The notes under the pieces were generated by a model, which was not told the origin of the DNA, searched no databases, and was given only the letters and a program-made list of their open reading frames with translations. The position numbers were made by a program, and so were the translations under genes. From Neptunomonas qingdaonensis (lineage in GTDB: Bacteria > Pseudomonadota > Gammaproteobacteria > Pseudomonadales > Balneatricaceae), in the NCBI RefSeq assembly GCF_900113275.1, contig NZ_FOOU01000001.1:434001-498000 (forward strand): a stretch of DNA of 64,000 bases, in the 5' to 3' direction. Below are positions 1-7,911 of this stretch, one piece after another (position 1 is the stretch's first letter; each line of letters starts with the position of its first letter).

Positions 1-624
1 GTGCGAAAATGGGTTAAACCCATCAGGCTTTTTGTCACTCATCAGGTCGGTGATCAGGCGTTACACGAAAAATTACTGGATGCGCATATTGAGCACCTTG
101 CTGCTATAACAGGACATGACATTAAACGCGTATCCAGCGCTAAACAAGCCAACATCCGCTTGTTTTTTACCCGCGAAAGCATGTTATTACCGTTAATAAG
201 GCAGTATTCAGGGAAAGCATCTGTCCAGCACGAACGTGGCTCGGTTTGTCTTGCCAGTATTCGAACCAATGCGGCGGATGAAATTGTAGCGGCCGTTATT
301 TATATCCCGGTGGACAGAGCCCGCAGGCACGCTAAGTTATTAGCATGCATTGTTGAGGAGCTGACGCAGACACTGGGTTTGCCGCGTGACTCTGATGCTG
401 TTTTTCCCTCTATCTTTAATGATAAAACGGTCAACTATCTGCTCACAGGTCTGGATGATATTCTTTTGAGAATGTTGTATGACCCGAGAATGCTTCCCGG
501 AACTGATCGTAGGGAAATACTGAAAATTTCACCTCACATTTTATCTGATTTGGAAAAACGAGGATTAATCGAAAATGCTACGTTAAGGGTAAAAAGTGAG
601 GGCGCTTTGTATCAGTACTTCTAG
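1..624 (+). CDS. DUF2927-like protein, probably 5'-truncated by window edge
   Basis: The frame is open from the first base (GTG), so the true start probably lies upstream of the window. The visible 207 residues match what I recall of the DUF2927 family: a central stretch ending CIVEELTQTLGLPRDSD, then a VFPSIFND block, then LTGLDDILLRMLYDPRMLPG near the C-terminus. Members are usually secreted or lipid-anchored proteins of unknown function with a metalloprotease-like EE/LG arrangement. No signal peptide is visible here, which fits a missing N-terminus. hemJ follows after about 70 bp on the same strand. I do not know the function. Confidence 0.6.
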   Translation: MRKWVKPIRLFVTHQVGDQALHEKLLDAHIEHLAAITGHDIKRVSSAKQANIRLFFTRESMLLPLIRQYSGKASVQHERGSVCLASIRTNAADEIVAAVIYIPVDRARRHAKLLACIVEELTQTLGLPRDSDAVFPSIFNDKTVNYLLTGLDDILLRMLYDPRMLPGTDRREILKISPHILSDLEKRGLIENATLRVKSEGALYQYF

Positions 625-692
625 TAGTGGATGTTTTTGTTTTAAATAGCGTCATGAATAATGCGATCAATAGATCGAATAAAGGAAAGATA

Positions 693-1106
693 ATGCTTTG
701 GATAAAAATGTTTCATATTCTCGCCATGACGAGCTGGATGGCGGGTATCTTCTATCTGCCACGTATTTTTGTGCATTATGTCGAGGGCAAAGAGGCAGGG
801 CAGGATGTTACACGTTTGCAGATTATGGGGCGTAAACTCTATGGTTTTATGAGTATTATGGCGATTTTTACGCTAGCGTTAGGCTTGTGGCTTTGGCTGG
901 GCTACGGTTTTTCGGGTGGCTGGCTGCACGCTAAGCTGATGTTTGTTGGTTTGCTGATTGGATATCACTTCTGGTGTCGTGCGTATCTGAAGAAAATGCA
1001 GGCTGATCTGCTGGATAAGAGCGGTCGCTATTTTCGTTTGTTCAATGAACTACCACTGTTGATCTTTATTCCGATTCTGATCTTTGTGGTGGTGAAGCCG
1101 TTTTAA
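693..1106 (+). CDS. hemJ: Protoporphyrinogen oxidase HemJ
   Basis: HemJ oxidises protoporphyrinogen IX to protoporphyrin IX in haem synthesis, in the inner membrane. The protein has about 137 residues and four hydrophobic segments: N-terminal ILAMTSWMAGIFYLP, a second around FMSIMAIFTLALGLWLWLG, a third around KLMFVGLLIGYHFW, and a C-terminal LLIFIPILIFVVV. The early FH.......W..G..YLPR block is typical of the family. The ATG at 693 is chosen because an AAAGGAAAG ribosome binding site precedes it and the length then matches the family; the frame stays open to 627 but that extension looks non-coding. HemE, a second haem enzyme, lies far away at 38.3 kb, so the pathway genes are scattered. Confidence 0.85.
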   Translation: MLWIKMFHILAMTSWMAGIFYLPRIFVHYVEGKEAGQDVTRLQIMGRKLYGFMSIMAIFTLALGLWLWLGYGFSGGWLHAKLMFVGLLIGYHFWCRAYLKKMQADLLDKSGRYFRLFNELPLLIFIPILIFVVVKPF

Positions 1107-1181
1107 GATTCTGAGGAAGGTGGCACTGAAGTAAGAGAGTAGTGTCGATGATGGATGTTACGAATATGAGGGTTTAGCTCC

Positions 1182-1802
1182 TTAAAGCTTCTTCTCTAAT
1201 GCGCGGATACGTGCGGCGAGGCGCTCTGCGCGATCTTTTAAATGATCGACCTCTTGCATGAATGCCTCGGCTTCTGGGCGTGTGGGCAGTAATTGGGCTT
1301 CTTCCTGAATATATTCGTGAATATTTTCGCTGAAGCTGTTGCCGATACGTTTTACAAAGCTCAGCTGACTTTTGCTGAGCTCACTGAGCTGATGGGCAGG
1401 CAGATCACCGATGTAATCGGCTAAGAGTGCTTCCCAGTCGATATGTGTTTCAGCTAAGAGTTGCTGAAATTGATTAGCCAGTGAGGTTTCGCCGCTGACT
1501 ATGATGCCATTGCCGAAAAAGTGCTCGGCTTTATTATCACTGCTGATGAGTTGCAGGAGACGGTTGGATGAGCCGCTCAGCGTCACGTCGGCATCGCCTT
1601 CAAAGTGCGCCTGCAGTTGAACGCCGGCATTAAAGGGGATAATAAAGAGCGACTGGTTCAGGTCTGTCGCTTCAATCCGGATAACCTTGCCGGTAAGACG
1701 TTTTAATGTCTGGCAGGTGACAGAGTCGCTCTGTAATAGTGTGTTGATGGCCGACTCAAGCGGAGTCAGTAGTAGGGCATGCAGCATATCATTGGCCATC
1801 AA
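1182..1802 (-). CDS. ubiJ: Ubiquinone biosynthesis accessory factor UbiJ
   Basis: UbiJ is a lipid-binding SCP2-domain protein that supports the soluble ubiquinone-biosynthesis complex. The protein has 206 residues: an SCP2-like N-terminal half (about residues 8-110, with the FEGDADVTLSGSS block), then a helical C-terminal half ending in a basic coiled coil (VDHLKDRAERLAARIRALEKK). GGAGAG precedes the start. It lies 11 bp downstream of ubiE and is surely co-transcribed with it. In E. coli and many relatives ubiB follows ubiJ; here the next gene is hemJ on the opposite strand, so ubiB has been moved or lost from the operon. Confidence 0.85.
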   Translation of the reverse strand: MMANDMLHALLLTPLESAINTLLQSDSVTCQTLKRLTGKVIRIEATDLNQSLFIIPFNAGVQLQAHFEGDADVTLSGSSNRLLQLISSDNKAEHFFGNGIIVSGETSLANQFQQLLAETHIDWEALLADYIGDLPAHQLSELSKSQLSFVKRIGNSFSENIHEYIQEEAQLLPTRPEAEAFMQEVDHLKDRAERLAARIRALEKKL

Positions 1803-1813
1803 TTGTCTCTCCG

Positions 1814-2572
1814 TTATGGTTTGATACCCGTGTGCAGAGCAACGACACCACCGGTCATATTCTGATATTTACAATTCACCAGCCCTGCATCCTGCATCAT
1901 GCTTTTCAGTGTTTCCTGATCAGGATGCATGCGAATCGATTCCGCCAAATATTTGTAGCTTTCAGAATCGCCGGCAATCAGTTGACCCATTTTAGGTAAA
2001 ATATTGAACGAATAAAAATCGTACAGCTTGGTGAGCGCCGGGTTATCTGTTTTCGAAAACTCCAACACCATTACTTTACCGCCTGGTTTAAGGACCCGGG
2101 TCATCGAGCGAATGGCCGCATCTTTGTCGGTTACGTTACGCAACCCAAAGGCAATGGTAATGACGTCAAACGTATTGTCAGGAAATGGCAGGCATTCTGC
2201 ATTGGCTTGTACAAATTCAACATTGCCGGCAACACCACGATCCATTAAACGATCCCGGCCTACTTTCAGCATTGAGTCGTTAATATCGGCGAGAACAACT
2301 TTTCCTGTTGGGCCGACAATCCGCGAGAAGCGCATGGTTAAATCACCGGTACCTCCGGCAATATCCAGAATGGTATGTCCGCGGCGTGCACCGCTTTGCT
2401 CAATCGTGATTTTTTTCCAGAGGCGGTGTACTCCACCCGACATCAGATCGTTCATCAGATCATATTTGCCTGCAACTGAATGAAATACGTCAGCGACCTT
2501 TTTGACTTTCTCTTCAACAGGTACTTCACGAAAGCCGAAATCGGTAGTGGATTTTTTGTTCTGTTCGCTCAT
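1814..2572 (-). CDS. ubiE: Ubiquinone/menaquinone methyltransferase UbiE
   Basis: UbiE is the SAM-dependent C-methyltransferase of ubiquinone synthesis (and of demethylmenaquinone where present). At 252 residues it has the usual family length. The sequence shows [19 protein letters not shown] near residues 30-48, the SAM-binding DIAGGTGD at about 70-77, and the C-terminal [15 protein letters not shown] signature. It is the first gene of the ubiE-ubiJ operon. A plausible sigma-70 promoter sits 31-59 bp upstream of the start. Confidence 0.96.
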   Translation of the reverse strand: MSEQNKKSTTDFGFREVPVEEKVKKVADVFHSVAGKYDLMNDLMSGGVHRLWKKITIEQSGARRGHTILDIAGGTGDLTMRFSRIVGPTGKVVLADINDSMLKVGRDRLMDRGVAGNVEFVQANAECLPFPDNTFDVITIAFGLRNVTDKDAAIRSMTRVLKPGGKVMVLEFSKTDNPALTKLYDFYSFNILPKMGQLIAGDSESYKYLAESIRMHPDQETLKSMMQDAGLVNCKYQNMTGGVVALHTGIKP

Positions 2573-2602
2573 ATTCTTTTGCTCAGCTGGTGCGTTTGAC
2601 GC

Positions 2603-2631
2603 ATTGTACCTACGCGGAAAAGGTTTGTCCT
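2603..2631 (-). promoter_or_regulatory. Candidate sigma-70 promoter for ubiE-ubiJ
   Basis: On the minus strand AGGACA (2631-2626) and TACAAT (2608-2603) are separated by exactly 17 bp. The -10 matches 5/6 of consensus and the -35 4/6. The predicted start of transcription is about 25 bases before the ubiE ATG. This rests on sequence match only. Confidence 0.4.
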
Positions 2632-2655
2632 GTTTCGGACTGACTTAGCACTGAC

Positions 2656-3033
2656 TCAGAACTTACCAATAAGACCCTGATCACGGGATTCGCCAGCTTC
2701 TTCGAGACTTTTAAGATATCTATCCCAATATTGATCTTTTTGTGTGGCCAGGGTGTAAAGGTACTGCCAGGTATAGAGCCCGCTGTCGTGGCCGTCATCA
2801 AAGATGATTTTCAGTGCATAATTGCCAGAGGGTTCCACACCGTTAATGCCGACAAATTTTTTGCCGGTCTGCAGTGTGCCATTGCCAATACCGTGACCGC
2901 GGACTTCAGCGGAAGGTGAGTGAACGCGCAAAAACTCCGCCGTGAGCTCAAAACTTGTTTCGTTATAGATTAATTCCAGCGTTTTGGACTTTTTGTGAAG
3001 CTTGATGTTGCTGGGGATAGGAGCCTGTGTCAT
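2656..3033 (-). CDS. DUF971 domain protein (GBBH-like N-terminal domain)
   Basis: A small cytoplasmic protein of 125 residues. It matches the DUF971 fold also found as the N-terminal domain of gamma-butyrobetaine hydroxylases: KKSKTLELIY near the start, FLRVHSPSAEVRGHG in the middle, and the highly conserved IIFDDGHDSGLYTWQYLYTLA motif at about 75-95. Stand-alone members are very often found just downstream of hslVU, as here. The molecular function is not established; links to iron-sulfur or metal handling have been suggested for the domain. Calling it an hslVU-associated partner would be inference from position only. Confidence 0.85.
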   Translation of the reverse strand: MTQAPIPSNIKLHKKSKTLELIYNETSFELTAEFLRVHSPSAEVRGHGIGNGTLQTGKKFVGINGVEPSGNYALKIIFDDGHDSGLYTWQYLYTLATQKDQYWDRYLKSLEEAGESRDQGLIGKF

Positions 3034-3052
3034 CAGTGAACTCTTCGATAGA

Positions 3053-3076
3053 GTGAGCCAGCGAGGGCTGGCTCAC
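3053..3076. other. Perfect hairpin between hslU and the DUF971 gene
   Basis: GTGAGCCAGC (3053-3062) and GCTGGCTCAC (3067-3076) form a perfect 10-bp stem around a GAGG loop. No U-tract follows on either strand, so it is not a classical terminator. It lies in the transcribed spacer between two co-directional genes, where it could protect the 3' end of the hslVU message or lower downstream expression. Confidence 0.55.
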
Positions 3077-3135
3077 GTGATGCTAGGTTGCAAGTCAATG
3101 CTCGCGAATCAGGAGTACGTATCAGAGGATGCGTA

Positions 3136-4479
3136 TTACAGGATGTAGTGACTCAGATCCTCATCCTGACTGAGAGCGCTTAACTGTTTATTCACGTAGT
3201 CTGCATCGATAATGATGGATTTTCCGGAGTCATCCGACGCATGAAAGGATAGCTCTTCTAACAGGCGTTCCATCATCGTATGTAAGCGGCGAGCACCAAT
3301 GTTTTCGGTTTTCTCGTTCACTTGGAATGCCAGTTCTGCGACGCGAGCAATCCCATCATCTGTGAATTCGATATCGACGCCTTCGGTTTTTAACAGTGCA
3401 ATATATTGCGCGGTTAAGGAGGCTGTCGGTTCTGTGAGAATGCGTCGAAAATCATCAGGTGTCAGTGCATTCAGCTCAACACGAATCGGCAAGCGGCCCT
3501 GTAACTCGGGAATCAGGTCTGAAGGTTTGGCCAGATGAAAAGCGCCGGAAGCTATAAACAAGATATGATCTGTTTTAACCATGCCGTATTTGGTGGTAAC
3601 CGTGCAGCCTTCGATTAACGGTAGCAGGTCGCGCTGTACCCCTTCGCGTGACACGTCGCCGCCACCTGAATTAGCCCCCGCCCGCTTGCATACCTTGTCT
3701 ATTTCGTCGAGAAAAACAATGCCGTTTTGTTCAACCATGTCAACGGCGCGCTGTTTAATATCTTCTTCTTTAATAAGGCGTGCGGCTTCTTCTTCGATGA
3801 TCAGCTTCATCGCTTCTTTTACCGTCATACGACGGCTCTGTTTATTCGCACCGCCCATGTTGGAGAACATACTTTGCAGCTGGTTGGTCATCTCTTCCAT
3901 GCCAGGAGGCGCCATGATTTCCACATTGGCTTTGGACTGCGCAATGTCAATGTCGATCTCTTTATCGTCAAGCTGTCCTTCACGCAGTTTTTTGCGGAAA
4001 ATCTGGCGTGTCGCATTATCTGTTTTGGATTCCGCAGCACTATTGCTGTTGTCTGTTGGGCGTGCTTGCGGTAGTAAGGCATCCAGAATCCGATCTTCAG
4101 CGGCATCTTCTGCGCGGAAACGGACTTTGTCAGTTTCCTGCTCACGAATCATTTTTATCGCCATGTCGATCAGGTCGCGTACGATGGTTTCGACATCGCG
4201 GCCCACATAGCCGACTTCAGTAAATTTGGTGGCTTCTACTTTTATGAAAGGTGCATTGGCTAATTTAGCCAAACGACGGGCGATTTCGGTTTTACCGACA
4301 CCGGTGGGGCCAATCATCAGGATGTTTTTTGGCGTGACTTCTACGCGCAGCTCTTCCGGCAGTTGCATCCTGCGCCAGCGGTTTCGCAACGCAATGGCAA
4401 CTGAGCGTTTTGCATCTTGCTGGCCAATAATATGGCGATCCAGCTCATGAACAATTTCACGGGGTGTCATGTTTGACAT
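3136..4479 (-). CDS. hslU: ATP-dependent protease ATPase subunit HslU
   Basis: HslU is the AAA+ unfoldase that feeds substrates to the HslV peptidase. The 447-residue protein carries Walker A GPTGVGKT at about 57-64, an inserted I domain rich in charged residues (about 110-240), Walker B with IVFLDEIDK, the sensor and arginine region around [10 protein letters not shown], and the C-terminal DEDLSHYIL tail that docks into HslV. The ATG at 4479 has AGGAG seven bases upstream. It starts 21 bp after hslV ends, so the pair forms one operon behind the heat-shock promoter at 5068-5096. Confidence 0.97.
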   Translation of the reverse strand: MSNMTPREIVHELDRHIIGQQDAKRSVAIALRNRWRRMQLPEELRVEVTPKNILMIGPTGVGKTEIARRLAKLANAPFIKVEATKFTEVGYVGRDVETIVRDLIDMAIKMIREQETDKVRFRAEDAAEDRILDALLPQARPTDNSNSAAESKTDNATRQIFRKKLREGQLDDKEIDIDIAQSKANVEIMAPPGMEEMTNQLQSMFSNMGGANKQSRRMTVKEAMKLIIEEEAARLIKEEDIKQRAVDMVEQNGIVFLDEIDKVCKRAGANSGGGDVSREGVQRDLLPLIEGCTVTTKYGMVKTDHILFIASGAFHLAKPSDLIPELQGRLPIRVELNALTPDDFRRILTEPTASLTAQYIALLKTEGVDIEFTDDGIARVAELAFQVNEKTENIGARRLHTMMERLLEELSFHASDDSGKSIIIDADYVNKQLSALSQDEDLSHYIL

Positions 4480-4500
4480 GTTAAGACTCCTGAAAACGAC

Positions 4501-5031
4501 TCAGACTTTTGCTGGCAGAGTTTCAATCGTTAAATTGTGGTTGGTGAATACGCAGATATCAGCGGCAATGTGCAGACTTTTTTCAACAATCTCCTGGGCT
4601 GAGAAATCCGTATTGGCTACCAGTGCTTTAGCAGCGGCCAATGCATAGTTGCCGCCAGAACCAATAGCAATTACGCCATCTTCCGGTTCTATAACATCGC
4701 CGGTACCGGAAAGAAGGTAGGTTTTCTCTTCGTTGGCGACCAGCATAAGCGCTTCTAAGCGACGTAAAACCCGATCGCTCCGCCATTCGCGGGCCAGGTG
4801 AATAACCGCGTTAACAATGTTGCCGTGATGTTTGTCCAGCTGCTGTTCAAAAAGGTCGCGTAGTGTAATAGCGTCTGCTGTGCTGCCGGCAAACCCGGTA
4901 ATGACGTTATGTTTAGGTAAAAGGTTTACTTTTTTGGCAGTACCTTTCATGACAGTGTTGCCAAGAGATACTTGTCCATCGCCACCAACGACGACTTGAT
5001 CGCCACGGCGTACTGAAACAATTGTTGTCAT
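4501..5031 (-). CDS. hslV: ATP-dependent protease peptidase subunit HslV
   Basis: HslV is the proteasome-like threonine peptidase of the HslVU complex. The protein has 176 residues. It begins [20 protein letters not shown]; removal of Met exposes the catalytic Thr. [22 protein letters not shown] and the central [18 protein letters not shown] are all family signatures. It is the first gene of hslVU and starts about 30 bases after the predicted heat-shock transcription start. Confidence 0.97.
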   Translation of the reverse strand: MTTIVSVRRGDQVVVGGDGQVSLGNTVMKGTAKKVNLLPKHNVITGFAGSTADAITLRDLFEQQLDKHHGNIVNAVIHLAREWRSDRVLRRLEALMLVANEEKTYLLSGTGDVIEPEDGVIAIGSGGNYALAAAKALVANTDFSAQEIVEKSLHIAADICVFTNHNLTIETLPAKV

Positions 5032-5067
5032 GGGAGTTTGACCCTGTTGCGGTTCGAATACTTCCTG

Positions 5068-5096
5068 ATATGGGATGCTTACGGAAGAATTTCAAG
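5068..5096 (-). promoter_or_regulatory. Sigma-32 (RpoH) heat-shock promoter of hslVU
   Basis: Read on the minus strand, CTTGAAA (5096-5090) is followed after 15 bp by CCCATAT (5074-5068), inside the context CCCCTTGAAA and TCCCATAT. The RpoH consensus is CTTGAAA, 11-16 bp, CCCCATnT, so all of the -35 and 7 of 8 positions of the -10 match. It lies between the SPOR gene and hslV and would start the message roughly 30 bases before the hslV ATG. Confidence 0.8.
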
Positions 5097-5117
5097 GGGC
5101 AGGGCGTAAATTGATGA

Positions 5118-5885
5118 CTAATCGATACGTATGGTCATCGCGTTAATATTCATACGCGCCAGTTTATCGTGAGCTTTGTTCATGGCTGAACGGTTGTCAA
5201 AGGGGCCGACACGAACCCGGTACCACAGGCCATTAGCGCCATCTGACTGGCTGGTGTGAACATTGCTCAGGCCTGAAAGAAGTAGTTGTGCGCGCATCTT
5301 CTCTGCATCGGCAGCATTACGAAATGAACCCGCTTGAAGCGCATATTGTTTATCAAGTTTGGCATCTCGTGGTGTTGATTTGTATTCTTCTACGGTGGCA
5401 GGCTTTATCTCGCTTTTGGGGAGCAGTTCATAAAATTCATACTTACTTTGTTTTACCGCGACTTGCGCCTCAGTCGACTTATCCACCACTTTTGGTAAGG
5501 CTGGATTGGCTGAAGATTTTTTGCTGTTGTCTGTCTGACTGGCGACAGCAGGGGATCTCTTTTCTGCTGCTGGCTGTGCAGGCGTTAGTTTCGCCGGCGC
5601 TGGTTTCTTTTCTGCGGTGGTCTTGTTGTTTACGTTGCTGTTTGAGTGGTTGGTGGTTTTTGATGCCCCGGCGTTACCCGGCCTGTGTGTTGCATCAACA
5701 TTCAATAGCTGGTTGAGTACAAAAACTAATCCAGCCAAGGCGACCAGGCTGAACAGGGCCAGTGCCCATGGCTTGCGTTTAGGTGGCGGTGTTGCTTTAG
5801 TCCGAGGCTTGGCTGCTGCCGGCCGGTTAGGGCTGGCAGAAGACTGCTTTCGGGAGCGCTGTACAAAATCCTTACGCGAAGCCAT
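5118..5885 (-). CDS. FtsN-like SPOR-domain cell-division protein
   Basis: A bitopic inner-membrane protein of about 255 residues. A basic cytoplasmic N-terminus (RSRKQ, PPPKRKP) precedes one membrane segment at about 40-60 (ALALFSLVALAGLVFVL). A long low-complexity Lys/Pro/Ala/Asn periplasmic linker follows, then a C-terminal SPOR domain (about 175-255) with YALQAGSFRNAADAEKMRAQL and LWYRVRVGPFDNRSAM. SPOR domains bind denuded septal peptidoglycan. The position between argS/priA and hslVU is that of ftsN in many gammaproteobacteria. The ATG at 5885 is chosen because an AGGA site precedes it; the open frame to 5936 would overlap argS. Confidence 0.8.
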   Translation of the reverse strand: MASRKDFVQRSRKQSSASPNRPAAAKPRTKATPPPKRKPWALALFSLVALAGLVFVLNQLLNVDATHRPGNAGASKTTNHSNSNVNNKTTAEKKPAPAKLTPAQPAAEKRSPAVASQTDNSKKSSANPALPKVVDKSTEAQVAVKQSKYEFYELLPKSEIKPATVEEYKSTPRDAKLDKQYALQAGSFRNAADAEKMRAQLLLSGLSNVHTSQSDGANGLWYRVRVGPFDNRSAMNKAHDKLARMNINAMTIRID

Positions 5886-5910
5886 AGGTGTTCCTGTTGT
5901 GTATATATGC

Positions 5911-7671
5911 TTACATCTGTTCGGGTGAATCAACACCCAATAAGCTTAGGCCATTATTGAGGATTTGACGGGTCGCTTCGCTCAGTGTGATGCGAGCATT
6001 GCGAAGATCGCTATCATCTATGAGCATTTTGTTGGCGTTGTAGTATGAGTGAAAATCATTTGCCAGCTCTTTCAGGTAGTTGGCTAATAAATGTGGCTCA
6101 TAGTTAACCGCCGCATGCGTCAGCACTTCCGGGTATTTGGATAAGCGGGTGATCAGGTCTTTTTCATATTCTGTATCGAGTCTGTTCAGGTGAGAAAGGC
6201 CTGCGTCCTGATTCCATGTCCAGTCGTGTTCAGCCAGTTTGCGATGAACAGAACAAACCCGTGCGTGTGCATACTGAATGTAGTATATCGGGTTGTCTTT
6301 GGACTGTGTTTTGGCTAACTCCAGGTCAAAGTCCATATGCTGATCGGCTTTGCGCGATACATAGAAGAAACGACAGGCATCTTTACCCACTTCATCGCGT
6401 AGTTCGCGTAGCGTAACAAAGGAACCGGATCGTGTGGACATCTGTATACGCTCTTCGCCGCGGTAGAGAATGGCGAACTGTACCAGACGCACCAGCAAGC
6501 GCTCAGGATCGTAACCGAGGGCCTGGCAGGCGGCTTTCATGCGGGCAATATAGCCGTGATGGTCTGCGCCCCAGATGTACAGGACTTTATCAAAACCCCG
6601 TTCGAATTTGTTTTTCAGGTAGGCAATATCTGACGCGAAATAAGTTGTCAGGCCATTGGCGCGGCGAACAACACGGTCTTTATCATCACCGAAGGCGGTA
6701 GAGCGGAACCAGAGGTTGCCCTCTTCTTCAAACAGGTAGCCGTTTTCCTCAAGTGTATTGAGTGCACTTTCAACATCACCATCAGTGGTCAGGCTTAATT
6801 CAGAAAACCACTTCTGATAGCTAACGCCAAAACTTGATAGATCATCACGGATATCGGACAGGATGGAGTCCAGTGCCGCATTGAAGAAGACGGCATAACC
6901 TTCTTCTGTCAGCAGCGCTTGTGCTCTTTCAGTCAGGGCATCAATATGTGCATCTTTATCGCCGCCTTGAGGCTCATCTGCAGGAATGTCGAGCATAACC
7001 TCATCAAGCGTGCGTTTGAATGTGTCTGCATGAGCATTCGACACAGAGGTAGCGATATCCTGAATATAATGGCCTTTGTAGGCATTGCTTGGGAATGTAA
7101 TGGCCACGCCGAGCTGTTCCAGATAGCGCAGCCAGACACTGGTGGCCAGTATATTCATCTGACGACCGGCGTCATTAACATAATACTCGCGTTCGACCGG
7201 TACACCGGCGGCTTCGAGGAGATCGGCAACAGATGCGCCGTATGCAGCTCCACGACCATGGCCTACATGTAAAGGGCCTGTTGGATTGGCCGAAACGAAT
7301 TCAACCTGGGTGCGTTCAGCGCTGCTGGCTAAACCGCGACCGAATTGTTCTTTTTGCTCAATGATCTGGCCGATAACCGCTGCCGTTGATGCCTGAGTGA
7401 CAAAGAAATTAATAAACCCGGGGCCGGCAATTTCGGTTTTTTCAAGATTGGCAGAAACGGGTAAAGCATCGATGATCAGTTGGGCTAATTCCCGGGGGTT
7501 TCGTCGTGCCGGTTTTGCCAGAGCAAGGGCGATATTCGTGGCAAAATCACCGTGGGATTTATCGCGGGTGTTTTCAACCATGATACTAGGTTGGACATCG
7601 GCGCCAATGATGCCGTTTTCGCTCAGTGTATTAAGTGCTGCACTGATCAGATCTGCAATATGCTGTTTCAT
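5911..7671 (-). CDS. argS: Arginyl-tRNA synthetase
   Basis: ArgS charges tRNA-Arg. The protein is a class I synthetase of 586 residues, the usual length. An N-terminal ADD-like domain (about 1-110) binds the tRNA elbow. The HIGH-type motif appears as SANPTGPLHVGHGRG (about 130-145), the family motif YVNDAGRQM follows, the KMSKS equivalent is IQMSTRSGSF, and the C-terminal anticodon-binding helical domain ends LLSLLGVDSPEQM. ACAGGT precedes the ATG. Confidence 0.97.
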   Translation of the reverse strand: MKQHIADLISAALNTLSENGIIGADVQPSIMVENTRDKSHGDFATNIALALAKPARRNPRELAQLIIDALPVSANLEKTEIAGPGFINFFVTQASTAAVIGQIIEQKEQFGRGLASSAERTQVEFVSANPTGPLHVGHGRGAAYGASVADLLEAAGVPVEREYYVNDAGRQMNILATSVWLRYLEQLGVAITFPSNAYKGHYIQDIATSVSNAHADTFKRTLDEVMLDIPADEPQGGDKDAHIDALTERAQALLTEEGYAVFFNAALDSILSDIRDDLSSFGVSYQKWFSELSLTTDGDVESALNTLEENGYLFEEEGNLWFRSTAFGDDKDRVVRRANGLTTYFASDIAYLKNKFERGFDKVLYIWGADHHGYIARMKAACQALGYDPERLLVRLVQFAILYRGEERIQMSTRSGSFVTLRELRDEVGKDACRFFYVSRKADQHMDFDLELAKTQSKDNPIYYIQYAHARVCSVHRKLAEHDWTWNQDAGLSHLNRLDTEYEKDLITRLSKYPEVLTHAAVNYEPHLLANYLKELANDFHSYYNANKMLIDDSDLRNARITLSEATRQILNNGLSLLGVDSPEQM

Positions 7672-7764
7672 TTACCTGTTGCTACCGGTTCGGTTTGAGT
7701 TTCTGTTTGAGTATCGGTTAAGCGCCAATGATTCGAGAATTAAACGACTTAGAACGAACCGGCT

Positions 7765-7793
7765 ATTATCCCTTGTTGGCGAGGGGAAGTTAA
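7765..7793 (-). promoter_or_regulatory. Candidate sigma-70 promoter for argS
   Basis: On the minus strand TTAACT (7793-7788) and GATAAT (7770-7765) are 17 bp apart. The -35 overlaps the loop side of an imperfect hairpin (7778-7804; arms GGCAAGGGG and CCCCTCGCC pair at 8 of 9 positions) in the 240-bp space between priA and argS. The leader would be about 85 bases long. I see no T-box or other known leader in it. Confidence 0.4.
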
Positions 7794-7911
7794 CCCCTTG
7801 CCAGCAGAAGATTTAAGGTTTTTGTCCGGTAGTCTGCTAGATTCTGAGGCGGCGGATCAATTCGCGCTGAATCTGTGCGATTGTTATTAGTGTTGTGTTG
7901 ATTAAAAAAAA

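Noticed and set aside
3581-4210. A 209-codon plus-strand open frame opposite hslU
   Set aside because: It lies entirely antisense to a strongly conserved gene, has a Ser/Arg-rich shadow composition and no ribosome binding site or family motif.
5048-5065. GGTTCGAAT, similar to a tRNA T-loop
   Set aside because: No acceptor, D or anticodon arms can be found around it; it lies in the hslV leader just after the heat-shock promoter.
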